Notes under the pieces: model-generated
What the model saw: the letters and a program-made list of their open reading frames with translations, nothing else
What the model was told of the DNA's origin: nothing
Database searches by the model: none
Made by a program: the position numbers and the translations under genes
Shown: positions 44,304 to 52,395 of the stretch, piece after piece
How positions within the stretch are numbered: the stretch's first letter is position 1
How the letters are laid out: each line of letters opens with the position of its first letter
From: Croceicoccus marinus
GTDB lineage: Bacteria; Pseudomonadota; Alphaproteobacteria; Sphingomonadales; Sphingomonadaceae
Direction of reading: 5' to 3'
Length of the DNA stretch: 64,000 nucleotides
Assembly: GCF_001661675.2 (NCBI RefSeq)
Contig: NZ_CP019602.1
Location: 2,937,364-3,001,363 of the forward strand

Positions 44304-45179
44304 TCAGTTCGTCAGGCTCCATGTGTCGTCCGTCGAAACGACTTCGCCGCGTCTTGCCAGATCGGTGAGATGGGCGAGTACCGACATGCCCGCCGCGCCC
44401 ACCAGCCGCGAATCGAGGCCCTTGTACATGGCGGTCACCATTGCGGGGATCGGCTTGGGCCCGTCCTGCAACTGGCGCAGGATCTGGCGCTCGCGCTGGC
44501 GGCGGTGGCCGATCATGCCGCGCACCAGCTGGCGCGTGTTGGTCACCGGTGCGCCATGGGCGGGGTAATAGACCTTGTCCTCGCGCTGGTGTAGCAGCTC
44601 CATGCTGGCCATGTATTGGCCCATGTCGCCGTCGGGCGGGATGACGACCGTGGTCGACCAGCCCATCACGTGATCGCCGGTGAACAGCGCGCCGCTTTCC
44701 TCAAGCGCGAAGCAGAGGTGGTTCGAGGTGTGGCCGGGCGTCGCCACCGCGGTCAGCGTCCAACCGTCGCCGGTCAGCCGCTCGCCATCGGCCAGCACGC
44801 GGTCGGGGGTATAGGTCGGGTCGAAGGGCGCGTCGCCGCGCGGACCGATGCTTTCGAGGTTGAGCGCCGCGCAGCCGATGATGGGCGCGCCGGTGCGCTG
44901 TTTCAGCGGGGCGGCGGCGGGGGAATGGTCGCGGTGCGTGTGGGTGCAGCAGATGGCGACGACCCTGGCATCGCCGATGGCGGCGATCAGCGCGTCGATA
45001 TGCTCCGCTTCGTCCGGGCCGGGGTCGATGACCGCGACATCCCTGCCCGCGCCCACAAGATAGCTCTGCGTGCCGTGCAAGGTAAAGGCGCTGGGATTGT
45101 CCGCCAGCACGCGGCGCACCAGCGGTTCGAGCGTGACGGCGGTGCCGACGGGTGGGGCGGGTTCGGTCTGGGAAGCCAT
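44304..45179 (-). CDS. MBL-fold metallo-hydrolase (LACTB2/ribonuclease-Z-like)
   Basis: A 291-residue metallo-beta-lactamase-fold protein. The zinc motif is CTHTHRDHSPAA (HxHxDH); later His and Asp ligands lie in ATPGHTSNHLCF and LFTGDHVMGW. The C-terminal winged-helix-like tail (VTAMYKGLDSRLVGAAGMSVLAHLTDLARRG) is typical of the LACTB2-like branch. Family members hydrolyse diverse esters, thioesters or RNA; the substrate is unclear. Confidence 0.87.
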   Translation of the reverse strand: MASQTEPAPPVGTAVTLEPLVRRVLADNPSAFTLHGTQSYLVGAGRDVAVIDPGPDEAEHIDALIAAIGDARVVAICCTHTHRDHSPAAAPLKQRTGAPIIGCAALNLESIGPRGDAPFDPTYTPDRVLADGERLTGDGWTLTAVATPGHTSNHLCFALEESGALFTGDHVMGWSTTVVIPPDGDMGQYMASMELLHQREDKVYYPAHGAPVTNTRQLVRGMIGHRRQRERQILRQLQDGPKPIPAMVTAMYKGLDSRLVGAAGMSVLAHLTDLARRGEVVSTDDTWSLTN

Positions 45180-45216
45180 GGCGCCGATATGGGGGCGCGG
45201 ACCGCCGCTGTCGAGT

Positions 45217-46020
45217 TCATGCGGTGCCGCAGGCCGAGCAGCCGGGGTCCTTCATCACGGCAATCGTGCGCAGCGCCGGCTTCAGCCCGTCGAACAGCTG
45301 CAATTGTCCGTATTGCGGATCGCCCAGCGCCGAGATGCCCGAAAGCGCGATCCGCACCGCCATCATCGCGCCCATGCTGCCCGCCATGCCGGTGAACGCG
45401 CCCAGCACACCGTCGGCGGCGCAGGTGTCGCAATCCTCGGCATCGAACGCATCGCCGACCCAGCAGCGATAGCAGGGCTGATCGGGCAGGTGCCCTGCGA
45501 AATTGGCCATCTGCGCCTGAAAGCGGCCCACGGCGGCGCTGGTCAGCGGCTTGCCCAGCGCGGTGCAGGCGTCGGACACCGCGAGGCGCGTCGCGAAATT
45601 GTCGCAGCCGTCGAGGATCTGGTCGGCGTCCGCCAGCAGGTCTTCGGCATTCGCCAGGGTGATGCGCTGCGCGACCGGCGTGACCGCCAGCGCGGGATCG
45701 AAGCGGCGCACCCATGCGGCGGCGGCCTCGGCCTTGGGTTTGCCGAGGTCGGCCTCGGTAAAGATGGTCTGGCGCTGGAGGTTGCTGGCCTCGACCGCGT
45801 CGTCGTCGATGATGGTGATGCGCCCGAAGCCCGCCGCGGCCAGGTACTGGATCGCGGGCGAGCCGATCCCGCCCGCGCCGATCACCGCGACATGCGCCGC
45901 CGCCAGCCGCGCCTGCCCCGCGCCGCCGATTTCGGGCAGCACGATATGGCGGGCGAATCGCTCCAGCCTGTGCGGATCGGCCAGTGGGTCGGTCGTGGGG
46001 TCGGTAAGGGGGTCGGTCAT
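45217..46020 (-). CDS. moeB: MoeB/ThiF-family adenylyltransferase
   Basis: A 267-residue E1-like enzyme that adenylates the C-terminal Gly of MoaD or ThiS. The ATP loop is VIGAGGIGSPAIQYLAAAG, followed by IIDDDAVEASNLQRQTIF, the catalytic Asp in ILDGCDNFATR, and zinc Cys pairs CYRC and CSAC. Whether it serves molybdopterin or thiamine cannot be told. The first 16 residues are a TDPL-type tandem repeat encoded by four 12-base units, so the true start could lie after it; RLERFARHIVLPEIGGAG is where homology begins. Confidence 0.87.
   Translation of the reverse strand: MTDPLTDPTTDPLADPHRLERFARHIVLPEIGGAGQARLAAAHVAVIGAGGIGSPAIQYLAAAGFGRITIIDDDAVEASNLQRQTIFTEADLGKPKAEAAAAWVRRFDPALAVTPVAQRITLANAEDLLADADQILDGCDNFATRLAVSDACTALGKPLTSAAVGRFQAQMANFAGHLPDQPCYRCWVGDAFDAEDCDTCAADGVLGAFTGMAGSMGAMMAVRIALSGISALGDPQYGQLQLFDGLKPALRTIAVMKDPGCSACGTA
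45973..46020 (-). repeat. 12-bp coding minisatellite at the moeB start
   Basis: Four 12-base units on the coding strand, beginning with the ATG: ATGACCGACCCC, CTTACCGACCCC, ACGACCGACCCA, CTGGCCGATCCG. They encode (M/L/T/L)-(T/A)-D-P. In rotated register the unit is close to GACCCCCTGGCC, nearly the same as the repeat in coaBC at 52.9 kb. Confidence 0.8.
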
Positions 46021-46325
46021 GGCGAAGGCCTTGCCGCCGCAGGGGGCGGAGGGCAAGGGGGAGAGCGGCCGAACAGCAGGCCAGCAGCGGGCCAGTTGCG
46101 GGGGGCAGCGCGATATCGTGCGGCAATCCTTGACGATTCGCATCAGCGCCGCTATGCGCCGCGCTTTCCGTGGGTCGGGCCCGTTTCGGGCAGCGAACCT
46201 GCGTGGATTTCACTTATGGATTTCGGGCTGCACGGACAATCGACTGGCAGCCGCCAACCGGTCTTGAACCAATAGCGGGTTGAACGCCAGCCGAGCAGGC
46301 CCGTCAGCCAAGAAGGAATATACGA
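46021..46325. other. Divergent intergenic region moeB / rpsT
   Basis: 305 bases with no supported gene. The proximal 100 bases are G-rich on the plus strand. The rest contains the rpsT promoter described separately and a leader of about 160 bases. A GAAGGA ribosome site precedes rpsT. I see no riboswitch or RNA gene that I can name. Confidence 0.5.
46130..46158 (+). promoter_or_regulatory. Sigma-70-type promoter of rpsT
   Basis: TTGACG (46130-46135) and TATGCG (46153-46158) separated by exactly 17 bases, upstream of rpsT. The -35 is near consensus. The predicted transcript leader is about 160 bases. Confidence 0.5.
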
Positions 46326-46586
46326 ATGGCCAATACGCCGCAGGCGCGCAAGCGCATCCGCCGCAACGAGCGGCGCGCCGAAGTGAACGGAAACCGCGTC
46401 AGCCGCATCCGCAGCTTCGTCAAGAAGGTCGAATCCGCGATCGAGAGCGGCGACAAGGAAGCGGCCAAGGCGGCCCTTGCCGGTGCGCAGCCCGAACTGC
46501 AGCGCGGCGTGGCACGCGGCGTGATGCACAAGAACACCGCCTCGCGGAAGATGAGCCGGCTGACCAAGCGCGTCGCCGCTCTCTGA
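46326..46586 (+). CDS. rpsT: 30S ribosomal protein S20
   Basis: An 86-residue basic protein, [21 protein letters not shown], ending [19 protein letters not shown], which is textbook S20. It binds 16S rRNA. A GAAGGA ribosome site lies just upstream. It is next to dnaA, an arrangement common near alphaproteobacterial replication origins. A factor-independent terminator follows. Confidence 0.96.
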   Translation: MANTPQARKRIRRNERRAEVNGNRVSRIRSFVKKVESAIESGDKEAAKAALAGAQPELQRGVARGVMHKNTASRKMSRLTKRVAAL

Positions 46587-46718
46587 TCTCTCCATCGCGG
46601 CGACCTGCGCTCCGCGTGGCGGAGCATTCGGGAGAGTCGCGGAGATTTCACACACATCAGATCGCGCCGGGCGATTCGGACCGATTCGGTCCTGCCCCGG
46701 CAGCGATATTGCCGCTTG

Positions 46719-46747
46719 AAGGCCGGAGATATCCTCTCCGGCCTTTT
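46719..46747 (+). terminator. Intrinsic terminator after rpsT
   Basis: AAGGCCGGAGA (46719-46729) pairs with TCTCCGGCCTT (46735-46745) around a 5-base loop and runs into TTTT. It is placed 130 bases after the rpsT stop. Confidence 0.75.
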
Positions 46748-47266
46748 GCGTTGCACTGCAGCAAAGCGCGGGCGTTTTCGCCGCGCTGCAAGATTCGACG
46801 GTTAACCCACGATTCGGGCCCCCTAGCAGGGTCAAAAACGCCGGAATTCAGCCGTTTATTTTGGAAGCGCAGCAATTCTGCGGGGTTCCCCGAGTCAACT
46901 GGCTTTATTTCAGAATTTTTACGTGTCCACACTTGCCGCTCGCCCCTCCACAGCCTTAGAAACTGACTCGCCGGTCAATTCATGGACGGCACCAATGGAC
47001 AACGCAGAATCATCTTCCTGCCGTAAGGGGGCGGCGGAGGACTGCTGGGCCGTGCCAAATGGCCGGTGCGGCATGCGGGACCGTTCCGGGCGGAACCGTT
47101 TCCGAAAGGAACGGAACCGAACCGCGGAATCTTCAGGGGTGCGTCATCTTTGATCGGGTAATGATTGGACGGCACCTGGAAACTTCCGGGTGGGGATCGG
47201 AGTATGGTGGTGATGGGACGAACGGGGGCAGGTCCGCTGGCGAGCGGCAAATCCGCGCATGGTGAC

Positions 47267-47311
47267 CTGGGCAAGCCGGGCAATCTGGGAAAACCGGGCA
47301 ATCTGGGCAAA
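47267..47311 (+). repeat. 9/18-bp tandem repeat upstream of dnaA
   Basis: Five 9-base units of the form GGCAANCYG, pairing into 18-base repeats (CTGGGCAAGCCGGGCAAT and CTGGGAAAACCGGGCAAT). They are in frame with dnaA and would encode LGKPGN repeats if translation began upstream of 47327. Confidence 0.75.
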
Positions 47312-47326
47312 CTGACACGCGGGCCA

Positions 47327-48739
47327 ATGGACAACGAAGTGAACAATCTGATGGCGGAAGAAGAGCGCGAGGCCCTGGCGGCGGACTGGTCGGACATTTG
47401 CGTGGGACTGCGCAAGGACCTGGGCCAGCAGCTGTACGGCCAGTGGATCCGCCCGATCGAGCTGGGCAATTTCTGCCGCGAGACCGGCACGCTCGACCTG
47501 TATCTGCCCACCGAATTCTCGGCCAACTGGGTGAACGACCGGTTCTCCGACCGCCTGTCGCTGGCCTGGAAGATCGCGCGCAGCGAAGTGCGCAATGTCC
47601 GCATCTCCGTCCATCCCGGCCGCCGCAAGCTGCCCGAGCTGCATGTCGGTCCCGCCGCCGCCAACGACCACACCCCCGCGCCGACCAATCCCGCCGACGC
47701 GATCGCCGAACTGGGCAGCGCCGGGCTCGACCCCATGCTCACCTTCGCCAGCTTCGTGACGGGCGAGGGCAACGTGCTGGCCTATAATGCCGCGCAGCGC
47801 ATGGCCGCGTCCGAGGCGCCGCAATTCTCGCCGCTGTATCTGAAAGCCGCCACAGGGCAGGGCAAGACGCACCTGCTGCATGCGATCGGCCACCAGTTCG
47901 CCGCCGCCAAGCCGGGCAGCCGGATCTTCTATTGCTCGGCCGAACGCTTCATGGTCGAGTTCGTGCAGGCGCTGCGCCAGAACCAGATGATCGAGTTCAA
48001 GTCGCGGCTGCGCGGGTTCGACATGCTGCTGGTCGACGATATCCAGTTCATCATCGGCAAGGCCTCGGCGCAGGAGGAACTGCTCTACACGATCGACGCG
48101 CTGCTGGCCGAGGGCAAGCGGCTGGGCTTTGCCGCCGACCGCGCGCCCCAGGCGCTGGACGGGGTCGAGCCGCGGCTGCTGTCGCGCCTGTCGATGGGGC
48201 TGGTCGCCGATATCCAGGCCGCCGACATCGATCTGCGCCGCAAGATCCTGGAACACCGCCTGACCCGCTTTTCCAGCAGCGACGTGCCCGACGACGTGAT
48301 CGAGTTCCTGGCCCGCACGATCAGCCGCAATGTGCGCGAGCTTGTCGGCGGCCTCAACAAGCTGATCGCCTATGCGCAGCTGACCGGGCAGCCGGTCTCG
48401 CTCAACCTGGCCGAGGAGCAGCTGACCGACATATTGTCGGCCAATCGCCGCCGCATCACCATCGACGAGATCCAGCGCACGGTCTGCCAGTTCTACAGGC
48501 TGGACCGCAGCGAGATGGCGTCGAAGCGGCGCGCGCGCGCCGTGGTACGGCCCCGGCAGGTGGCGATGTATCTGGCCAAGGTGCTGACCCCGCGTTCCTA
48601 TCCCGAAATCGGGCGCAAGTTCGGCGGGCGCGACCATTCGACCGTGATCCACGCGGTCCGCCTGATCGAGGATCTGCGCACCCGCGATGCCGACATGGAC
48701 GGCGACGTGCGCAGCCTGCTGCGGCAATTGGAAAGCTAG
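47327..48739 (+). CDS. dnaA: Chromosomal replication initiator protein DnaA
   Basis: A 470-residue initiator. Domain I (ADWSDICVGLRKDLGQQLYGQWIRPIELG) leads to the AAA+ module with Walker A GQGKTHLLHA, Walker B LLVDDIQFI, sensor/Arg finger in GVEPRLLSRLSMGLVADI, and domain IV with the DNA-binding signature GGRDHSTVIHAVRLIE. It melts oriC to start replication. The start at 47327 (MDNEVNN) is preferred because domain I begins just after it. In-frame starts at 47165 and 47204 would add a low-complexity, repeat-encoded leader. Start uncertain, identity certain. Confidence 0.93.
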   Translation: MDNEVNNLMAEEEREALAADWSDICVGLRKDLGQQLYGQWIRPIELGNFCRETGTLDLYLPTEFSANWVNDRFSDRLSLAWKIARSEVRNVRISVHPGRRKLPELHVGPAAANDHTPAPTNPADAIAELGSAGLDPMLTFASFVTGEGNVLAYNAAQRMAASEAPQFSPLYLKAATGQGKTHLLHAIGHQFAAAKPGSRIFYCSAERFMVEFVQALRQNQMIEFKSRLRGFDMLLVDDIQFIIGKASAQEELLYTIDALLAEGKRLGFAADRAPQALDGVEPRLLSRLSMGLVADIQAADIDLRRKILEHRLTRFSSSDVPDDVIEFLARTISRNVRELVGGLNKLIAYAQLTGQPVSLNLAEEQLTDILSANRRRITIDEIQRTVCQFYRLDRSEMASKRRARAVVRPRQVAMYLAKVLTPRSYPEIGRKFGGRDHSTVIHAVRLIEDLRTRDADMDGDVRSLLRQLES

Positions 48740-48752
48740 GGCGCCAGCCGCA

Positions 48753-49160
48753 GTGCCGATCACCCGCGCCGTATTCGCGGCGCTCGCTTTGGCCCTGGCC
48801 CTGGCGGCCTGCGGCGACAACCCCAAGCAGCGCGTTCCGGCCGAACCCGAACAGCCGCGCGAGGGCGTCTATGTCGCCCGTTACGTGCCGCTGCTCGGGC
48901 CGGACGGCCGCCCCGCTCATGCGCGGCTGGCGCTGTTTCATGGCAGCTATGGCGTGGTGAACGATTGTCTGGTCTTCGACATGGGCGGCCCCGAACCGGC
49001 GCTGGCACGATTTCCCACCGGCACGCGCGTCGACATCCATGCAGATCATGTCGTGATCGGCGAGACGTCCATCGCTTCGGAATGCGCGAACAGCGCGACG
49101 GCGGGGACGCCTATGGCCGGCTGGTCGAACCGCCGCCGAAGAATTGCCGCTATTCCGTGA
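48753..49160 (+). CDS. Lipoprotein with a frameshifted 3' end
   Basis: About 135 residues as it stands. A GTG start gives the signal ITRAVFAALALALALAAC with lipidated Cys near 19. The body reads EGVYVARYVPLLGPDG and FDMGGPEPALARFPTGTRVDIHADHVVIGETSIASEC. After EC the frame turns into ANSATAGTPMAGWSNRRRRI. One added G at ~49084 would instead give GEQRDGGDAYGRLVEPPP then KNCRYSVIGP and a stop at 49169-49171, a more natural end. It lies between dnaA and mutM. Function unknown. Confidence 0.72.
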   Translation: MPITRAVFAALALALALAACGDNPKQRVPAEPEQPREGVYVARYVPLLGPDGRPAHARLALFHGSYGVVNDCLVFDMGGPEPALARFPTGTRVDIHADHVVIGETSIASECANSATAGTPMAGWSNRRRRIAAIP

Positions 49161-49189
49161 TCGGTCCCTGATCCCTATCTGTAGCTGCG

Positions 49190-50002
49190 ATGCCTGAACT
49201 TCCCGAAGTCGAAACCACCGTGCGCGGCCTTGCCGGATTCCTGGAAGGCGAGACGATCGCGCGCGCGCGCGTCCATCGTCCCGATCTGCGCCGCCCGTTC
49301 CCGCCCGACCTGGTGCAGTTGCTGACCGGCGCGACAGTGACGCATCTGGGGCGCCGCGCGAAATACGGCCTCATTCATCTCGACCGCGAGCAGGTGATGA
49401 TCTTCCATCTGGGGATGAGCGGGCGCTGGCGGATCGATCCCGAGGATATCGGCAAGCACGATCACTTGGTGCTGGAAACCGGGGCGGGGCATGTGCTGGC
49501 CTTGAACGATGCGCGGCGGTTCGGATCGGTCGATCTGGTGGACACGGATGCGCTGGACGATTTCGCGCCCTTTGCCGCGATGGGGCCCGAACCGCTGGGG
49601 CCCGATTTCACGCCCGCATATCTCAAGCGCGCGCTGGCGGGGAAGATCCCCGCGATCAAGCTGGCGCTGCTGGACCAGCGCATCGTCGCCGGGCTGGGCA
49701 ATATCTATGTGTGCGAGGCGTTGCACCGCGCGGGAATCCGGCCCGACAGGGCGGCGGGGCGCGTGTCCCTGCCAAAACTGAAACTGCTGGTCCCCGCGAT
49801 CCGCGATGTGCTGAGCGAATCGATAGAGGCGGGCGGATCGTCGATGCGCGATTACGCGCGGCCCGACGGCGAGCTGGGCTATTTCGCGGCCCATTGGCGA
49901 GTCTATGGCCGCGAGGGGCAGCCCTGCCATTGCGGGGGCACGGTGGAGCGTTTCGTGCAGGGCGGGCGGTCGACCTTCTGGTGCCCGAAATGCCAGCGAT
50001 AG
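49190..50002 (+). CDS. mutM: Bifunctional DNA-formamidopyrimidine glycosylase/AP lyase
   Basis: A 270-residue Fpg. The N-terminus MPELPEVETTVRGL places the catalytic Pro and Glu directly after Met removal. HLGMSGRWRI, LNDARRFGSVDLV and GLGNIYVCEALHRAGIRP (helix-2-turn-helix) follow. The C-terminal zinc finger is CHCGGTVERFVQGGRSTFWCPKC. It removes 8-oxoguanine. Gene order with ubiE and ubiB is the usual alphaproteobacterial one. Confidence 0.95.
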   Translation: MPELPEVETTVRGLAGFLEGETIARARVHRPDLRRPFPPDLVQLLTGATVTHLGRRAKYGLIHLDREQVMIFHLGMSGRWRIDPEDIGKHDHLVLETGAGHVLALNDARRFGSVDLVDTDALDDFAPFAAMGPEPLGPDFTPAYLKRALAGKIPAIKLALLDQRIVAGLGNIYVCEALHRAGIRPDRAAGRVSLPKLKLLVPAIRDVLSESIEAGGSSMRDYARPDGELGYFAAHWRVYGREGQPCHCGGTVERFVQGGRSTFWCPKCQR

Positions 50003-50053
50003 AATGCGTGCTTTTCCTTTGCGGCGCGCGGATTAGGCCCTAAACCGCCCGAC

Positions 50054-50803
50054 ATGACGGACACCCCGACAAGCCCGCCGACCGCCTCGTTCGGTTACGA
50101 GGAGATTCCCGCAGAAGAGAAGATCGCGCGCGTCGGCGCGGTGTTTTCGGGCGTGGCGAAGAAATACGACATCATGAACGACGCGATGTCGGGCGGGATG
50201 CACCGGCTGTGGAAGGACCGCTTCGTGCGGCGGGTGAAACCCCGCGGCGGAGAGCGCATCCTCGACATGGCGGGCGGTACCGGCGACATCGCGTTCCGCA
50301 TGGCGGACAGCGGGGCCGAGATCACGGTTTCGGACATCAACCAGGACATGCTCGACGTCGGGCTGGAGCGCGCGGTGAAGCGCGGGATCGACGATTTCGT
50401 CTGGTCCTGCCAGAACGCCGAAGAGCTGTCCTTCGCGGATCGCAGCTTCGATGCCTATACGATCGCGTTCGGCATTCGCAACGTCACCCATATCGACCGC
50501 GCTCTGGCCGAGGCGTACCGCGTGCTGAAGCATGGCGGGCGGTTCTTCTGCCTGGAATTCTCGACCACCGAATGGCCGGGGTTCAAGGATGTCTATGACG
50601 CCTATTCGCACCGGATGGTGCCGCGCATCGGCAAGGCCATCGCGGGCGACGAGGACAGCTATCGCTATCTGGTCGAATCGATCCGCCGCTTCCCGCCCAT
50701 GCCCGCGTTCGAGGCGATGATCCGCGAGGCCGGCTTTACCCAGACAAGGGTGGAGCCGATCATGGGCGGTCTGGTCGCGATCCATTCGGGCTGGAAGATC
50801 TAG
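50054..50803 (+). CDS. ubiE: Demethylmenaquinone/2-methoxy-6-polyprenylphenol methyltransferase
   Basis: A 249-residue C-methyltransferase of ubiquinone synthesis. VFSGVAKKYDIMNDAMSGGMHRLWK is the UbiE signature; motif I is ILDMAGGTGDIAF, followed by DINQDMLDVGLERA, and the second signature is RVLKHGGRFFCLEFS. It stands 51 bases after mutM and 7 bases before ubiB, so probably the same transcript. Confidence 0.95.
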   Translation: MTDTPTSPPTASFGYEEIPAEEKIARVGAVFSGVAKKYDIMNDAMSGGMHRLWKDRFVRRVKPRGGERILDMAGGTGDIAFRMADSGAEITVSDINQDMLDVGLERAVKRGIDDFVWSCQNAEELSFADRSFDAYTIAFGIRNVTHIDRALAEAYRVLKHGGRFFCLEFSTTEWPGFKDVYDAYSHRMVPRIGKAIAGDEDSYRYLVESIRRFPPMPAFEAMIREAGFTQTRVEPIMGGLVAIHSGWKI

Positions 50804-50810
50804 AAAGCCC

Positions 50811-52379
50811 GTGACCCAGCCTGCCACGCATATCTACCGCCTTTTGAAATGGGGCCGCATCCTGGCGCGGCACGGGGCGCTGCGCATTGTCGAGGATCAT
50901 CCGCAGACCCCCGGCCCGGTGCGCCGCCTGTGCCGGGTCGCGCGCTTCGGCACGGTCCAGCCGAAACGGCCGCAATATGCCGAGGCGTTCCAGGACATCG
51001 GCCCCGCCGCGATCAAGCTGGGCCAGACGCTGGCCACCCGCCCCGACCTGGTGGGAGAGGAAGCGGCGCGCGGCCTGCTGAGCCTGCAGGATTCGCTGCC
51101 GCCGGTGGCGTTCGAGAAGATCGCCGCCTCGATCGAGGTGAGCTTCGAGCGGCCCTGGACCGACATCTACGAAAGCATCGAGGAAGCGCCCGTCGGCGCC
51201 GCCAGCATCGCGCAGGTACACCGCGCGGTGACCACCGATGGCCGCATCGTCGCGGTCAAGGTGCTGCGCCCCGGCATTCGCGAGCAGTTCACGCGCGACA
51301 TCGACACCTATGAATGGGCCGCCGCCCATCTGGAGGCGCTGGGGGGTGAGGCGCATCGCCTGCGCCCGCGCCTGACCATCGCCAATTTCAAGCGCTGGAC
51401 CAATCGCGAGCTGGACCTGCGGCGCGAGGCCGCGAGCGCCTCCGAACTGGCCGAGGCGATGCATGCGGTGCCGGGGTTCTGCGTGCCGTCGATCGATTGG
51501 GACCGGACCAATGGCCGCGTGCTGACGATCGAATGGATCGACGGCATCAAGATGTCGGACCGCGAGGCGCTGCTGGCCGCCGGGCACGACATGCAGGACC
51601 TGGCGCAGCGGCTGGTGCTGGCCTTCCTGCGGCAGGCGATCAGCGCGGGCTTCTTCCACGCCGACATGCACCAGGGGAACCTGTTCGTGAAGGCGGACGG
51701 GACCATCGTCGCCATCGATTTCGGCATCATGGGCCGCATCGACCGGCAGGCGCGGGCCTGGCTGGCCGAGATCCTCTATGGCCTGACCACCGGCAATTAC
51801 CGCCGCGTCGCCGAGATCCATTTCGAGGCGCAATACGTGCCCAGCCACCATTCGGTCGACGAGTTCGCGACGGCCCTGCGCGCGGTGGGCGAGCCGATGC
51901 GCGGCAAGCCGGTGAGCGAGCTTTCGGTCGGCCAGATGCTGGACGGGCTGTTCGCGATCACGCGCGATTTCGACATGAAGACGCAGCCGCACCTGCTGCT
52001 GCTGCAAAAGACGATGGTGATGGTCGAGGGGATCGCGACGCAGCTTTATCCCGGCATCAACCTGTGGGACGTGGCCGCGCCCTTCGTGCGCGAATGGATC
52101 CGCGACGAGCTGGGGCCCGAGGCCGCCATCGCCGAGCGGATCCGCACCGATACGCAGACGCTGCTGCGCATCCCCGCTCTGATACGCCGGCTGGAGGAAG
52201 TGTATCCGCCCCGCGGCGGCGCACCCGAACCGCCGCCGCTGGCCGATGTCGAGCTGATCTGGGAACGCCGCGCCCGCCGCAAGGCGCAGAGCCGCGGATC
52301 GGCGATGCCCTATATGGTCAGCGCCGCGCTGGGCGGCGCCGCGGTCTATGGCGCGATTCTGCTGGGCTGGCTCGGCTAG
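50811..52379 (+). CDS. ubiB: UbiB family ABC1 kinase-like protein of ubiquinone synthesis
   Basis: A 522-residue atypical kinase-like ATPase. The family KxGQ motif is in AIKLGQTLATRPDLVGEEAA; the Ala-rich nucleotide loop is PVGAASIAQVHRAV, the Lys in VAVKVLRPG, and the catalytic/metal part FFHADMHQGNLFVKADGTIVAIDFGIMG. The C-terminus has a hydrophobic segment (MVSAALGGAAVYGAILLGW) anchoring it to the membrane. The start codon is GTG, 7 bases after ubiE. Confidence 0.94.
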   Translation: MTQPATHIYRLLKWGRILARHGALRIVEDHPQTPGPVRRLCRVARFGTVQPKRPQYAEAFQDIGPAAIKLGQTLATRPDLVGEEAARGLLSLQDSLPPVAFEKIAASIEVSFERPWTDIYESIEEAPVGAASIAQVHRAVTTDGRIVAVKVLRPGIREQFTRDIDTYEWAAAHLEALGGEAHRLRPRLTIANFKRWTNRELDLRREAASASELAEAMHAVPGFCVPSIDWDRTNGRVLTIEWIDGIKMSDREALLAAGHDMQDLAQRLVLAFLRQAISAGFFHADMHQGNLFVKADGTIVAIDFGIMGRIDRQARAWLAEILYGLTTGNYRRVAEIHFEAQYVPSHHSVDEFATALRAVGEPMRGKPVSELSVGQMLDGLFAITRDFDMKTQPHLLLLQKTMVMVEGIATQLYPGINLWDVAAPFVREWIRDELGPEAAIAERIRTDTQTLLRIPALIRRLEEVYPPRGGAPEPPPLADVELIWERRARRKAQSRGSAMPYMVSAALGGAAVYGAILLGWLG

Positions 52380-52395
52380 GGAGGGGTAGGTGGCC

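Larger units (their letters stand above)
46587..47326. other. Long rpsT-dnaA intergenic region
   Basis: 740 bases without a supported gene. It contains a GC hairpin directly after rpsT (GCTCCGC/GCGGAGC, 46609-46625), the rpsT terminator, an AT-rich patch at ~46850-46980 and one weak DnaA-box-like 9-mer (GTGTCCACA, 46923-46931, two mismatches to TTATCCACA). Open frames here look unlike protein. The dnaA promoter must lie within it. I see too few DnaA boxes to call it oriC. Confidence 0.5.

Noticed and set aside
46587-47326. oriC
   Set aside because: Only one weak DnaA-box-like 9-mer and a modest AT-rich patch were found. The region is better described as the dnaA upstream region until skew or mapping data exist.
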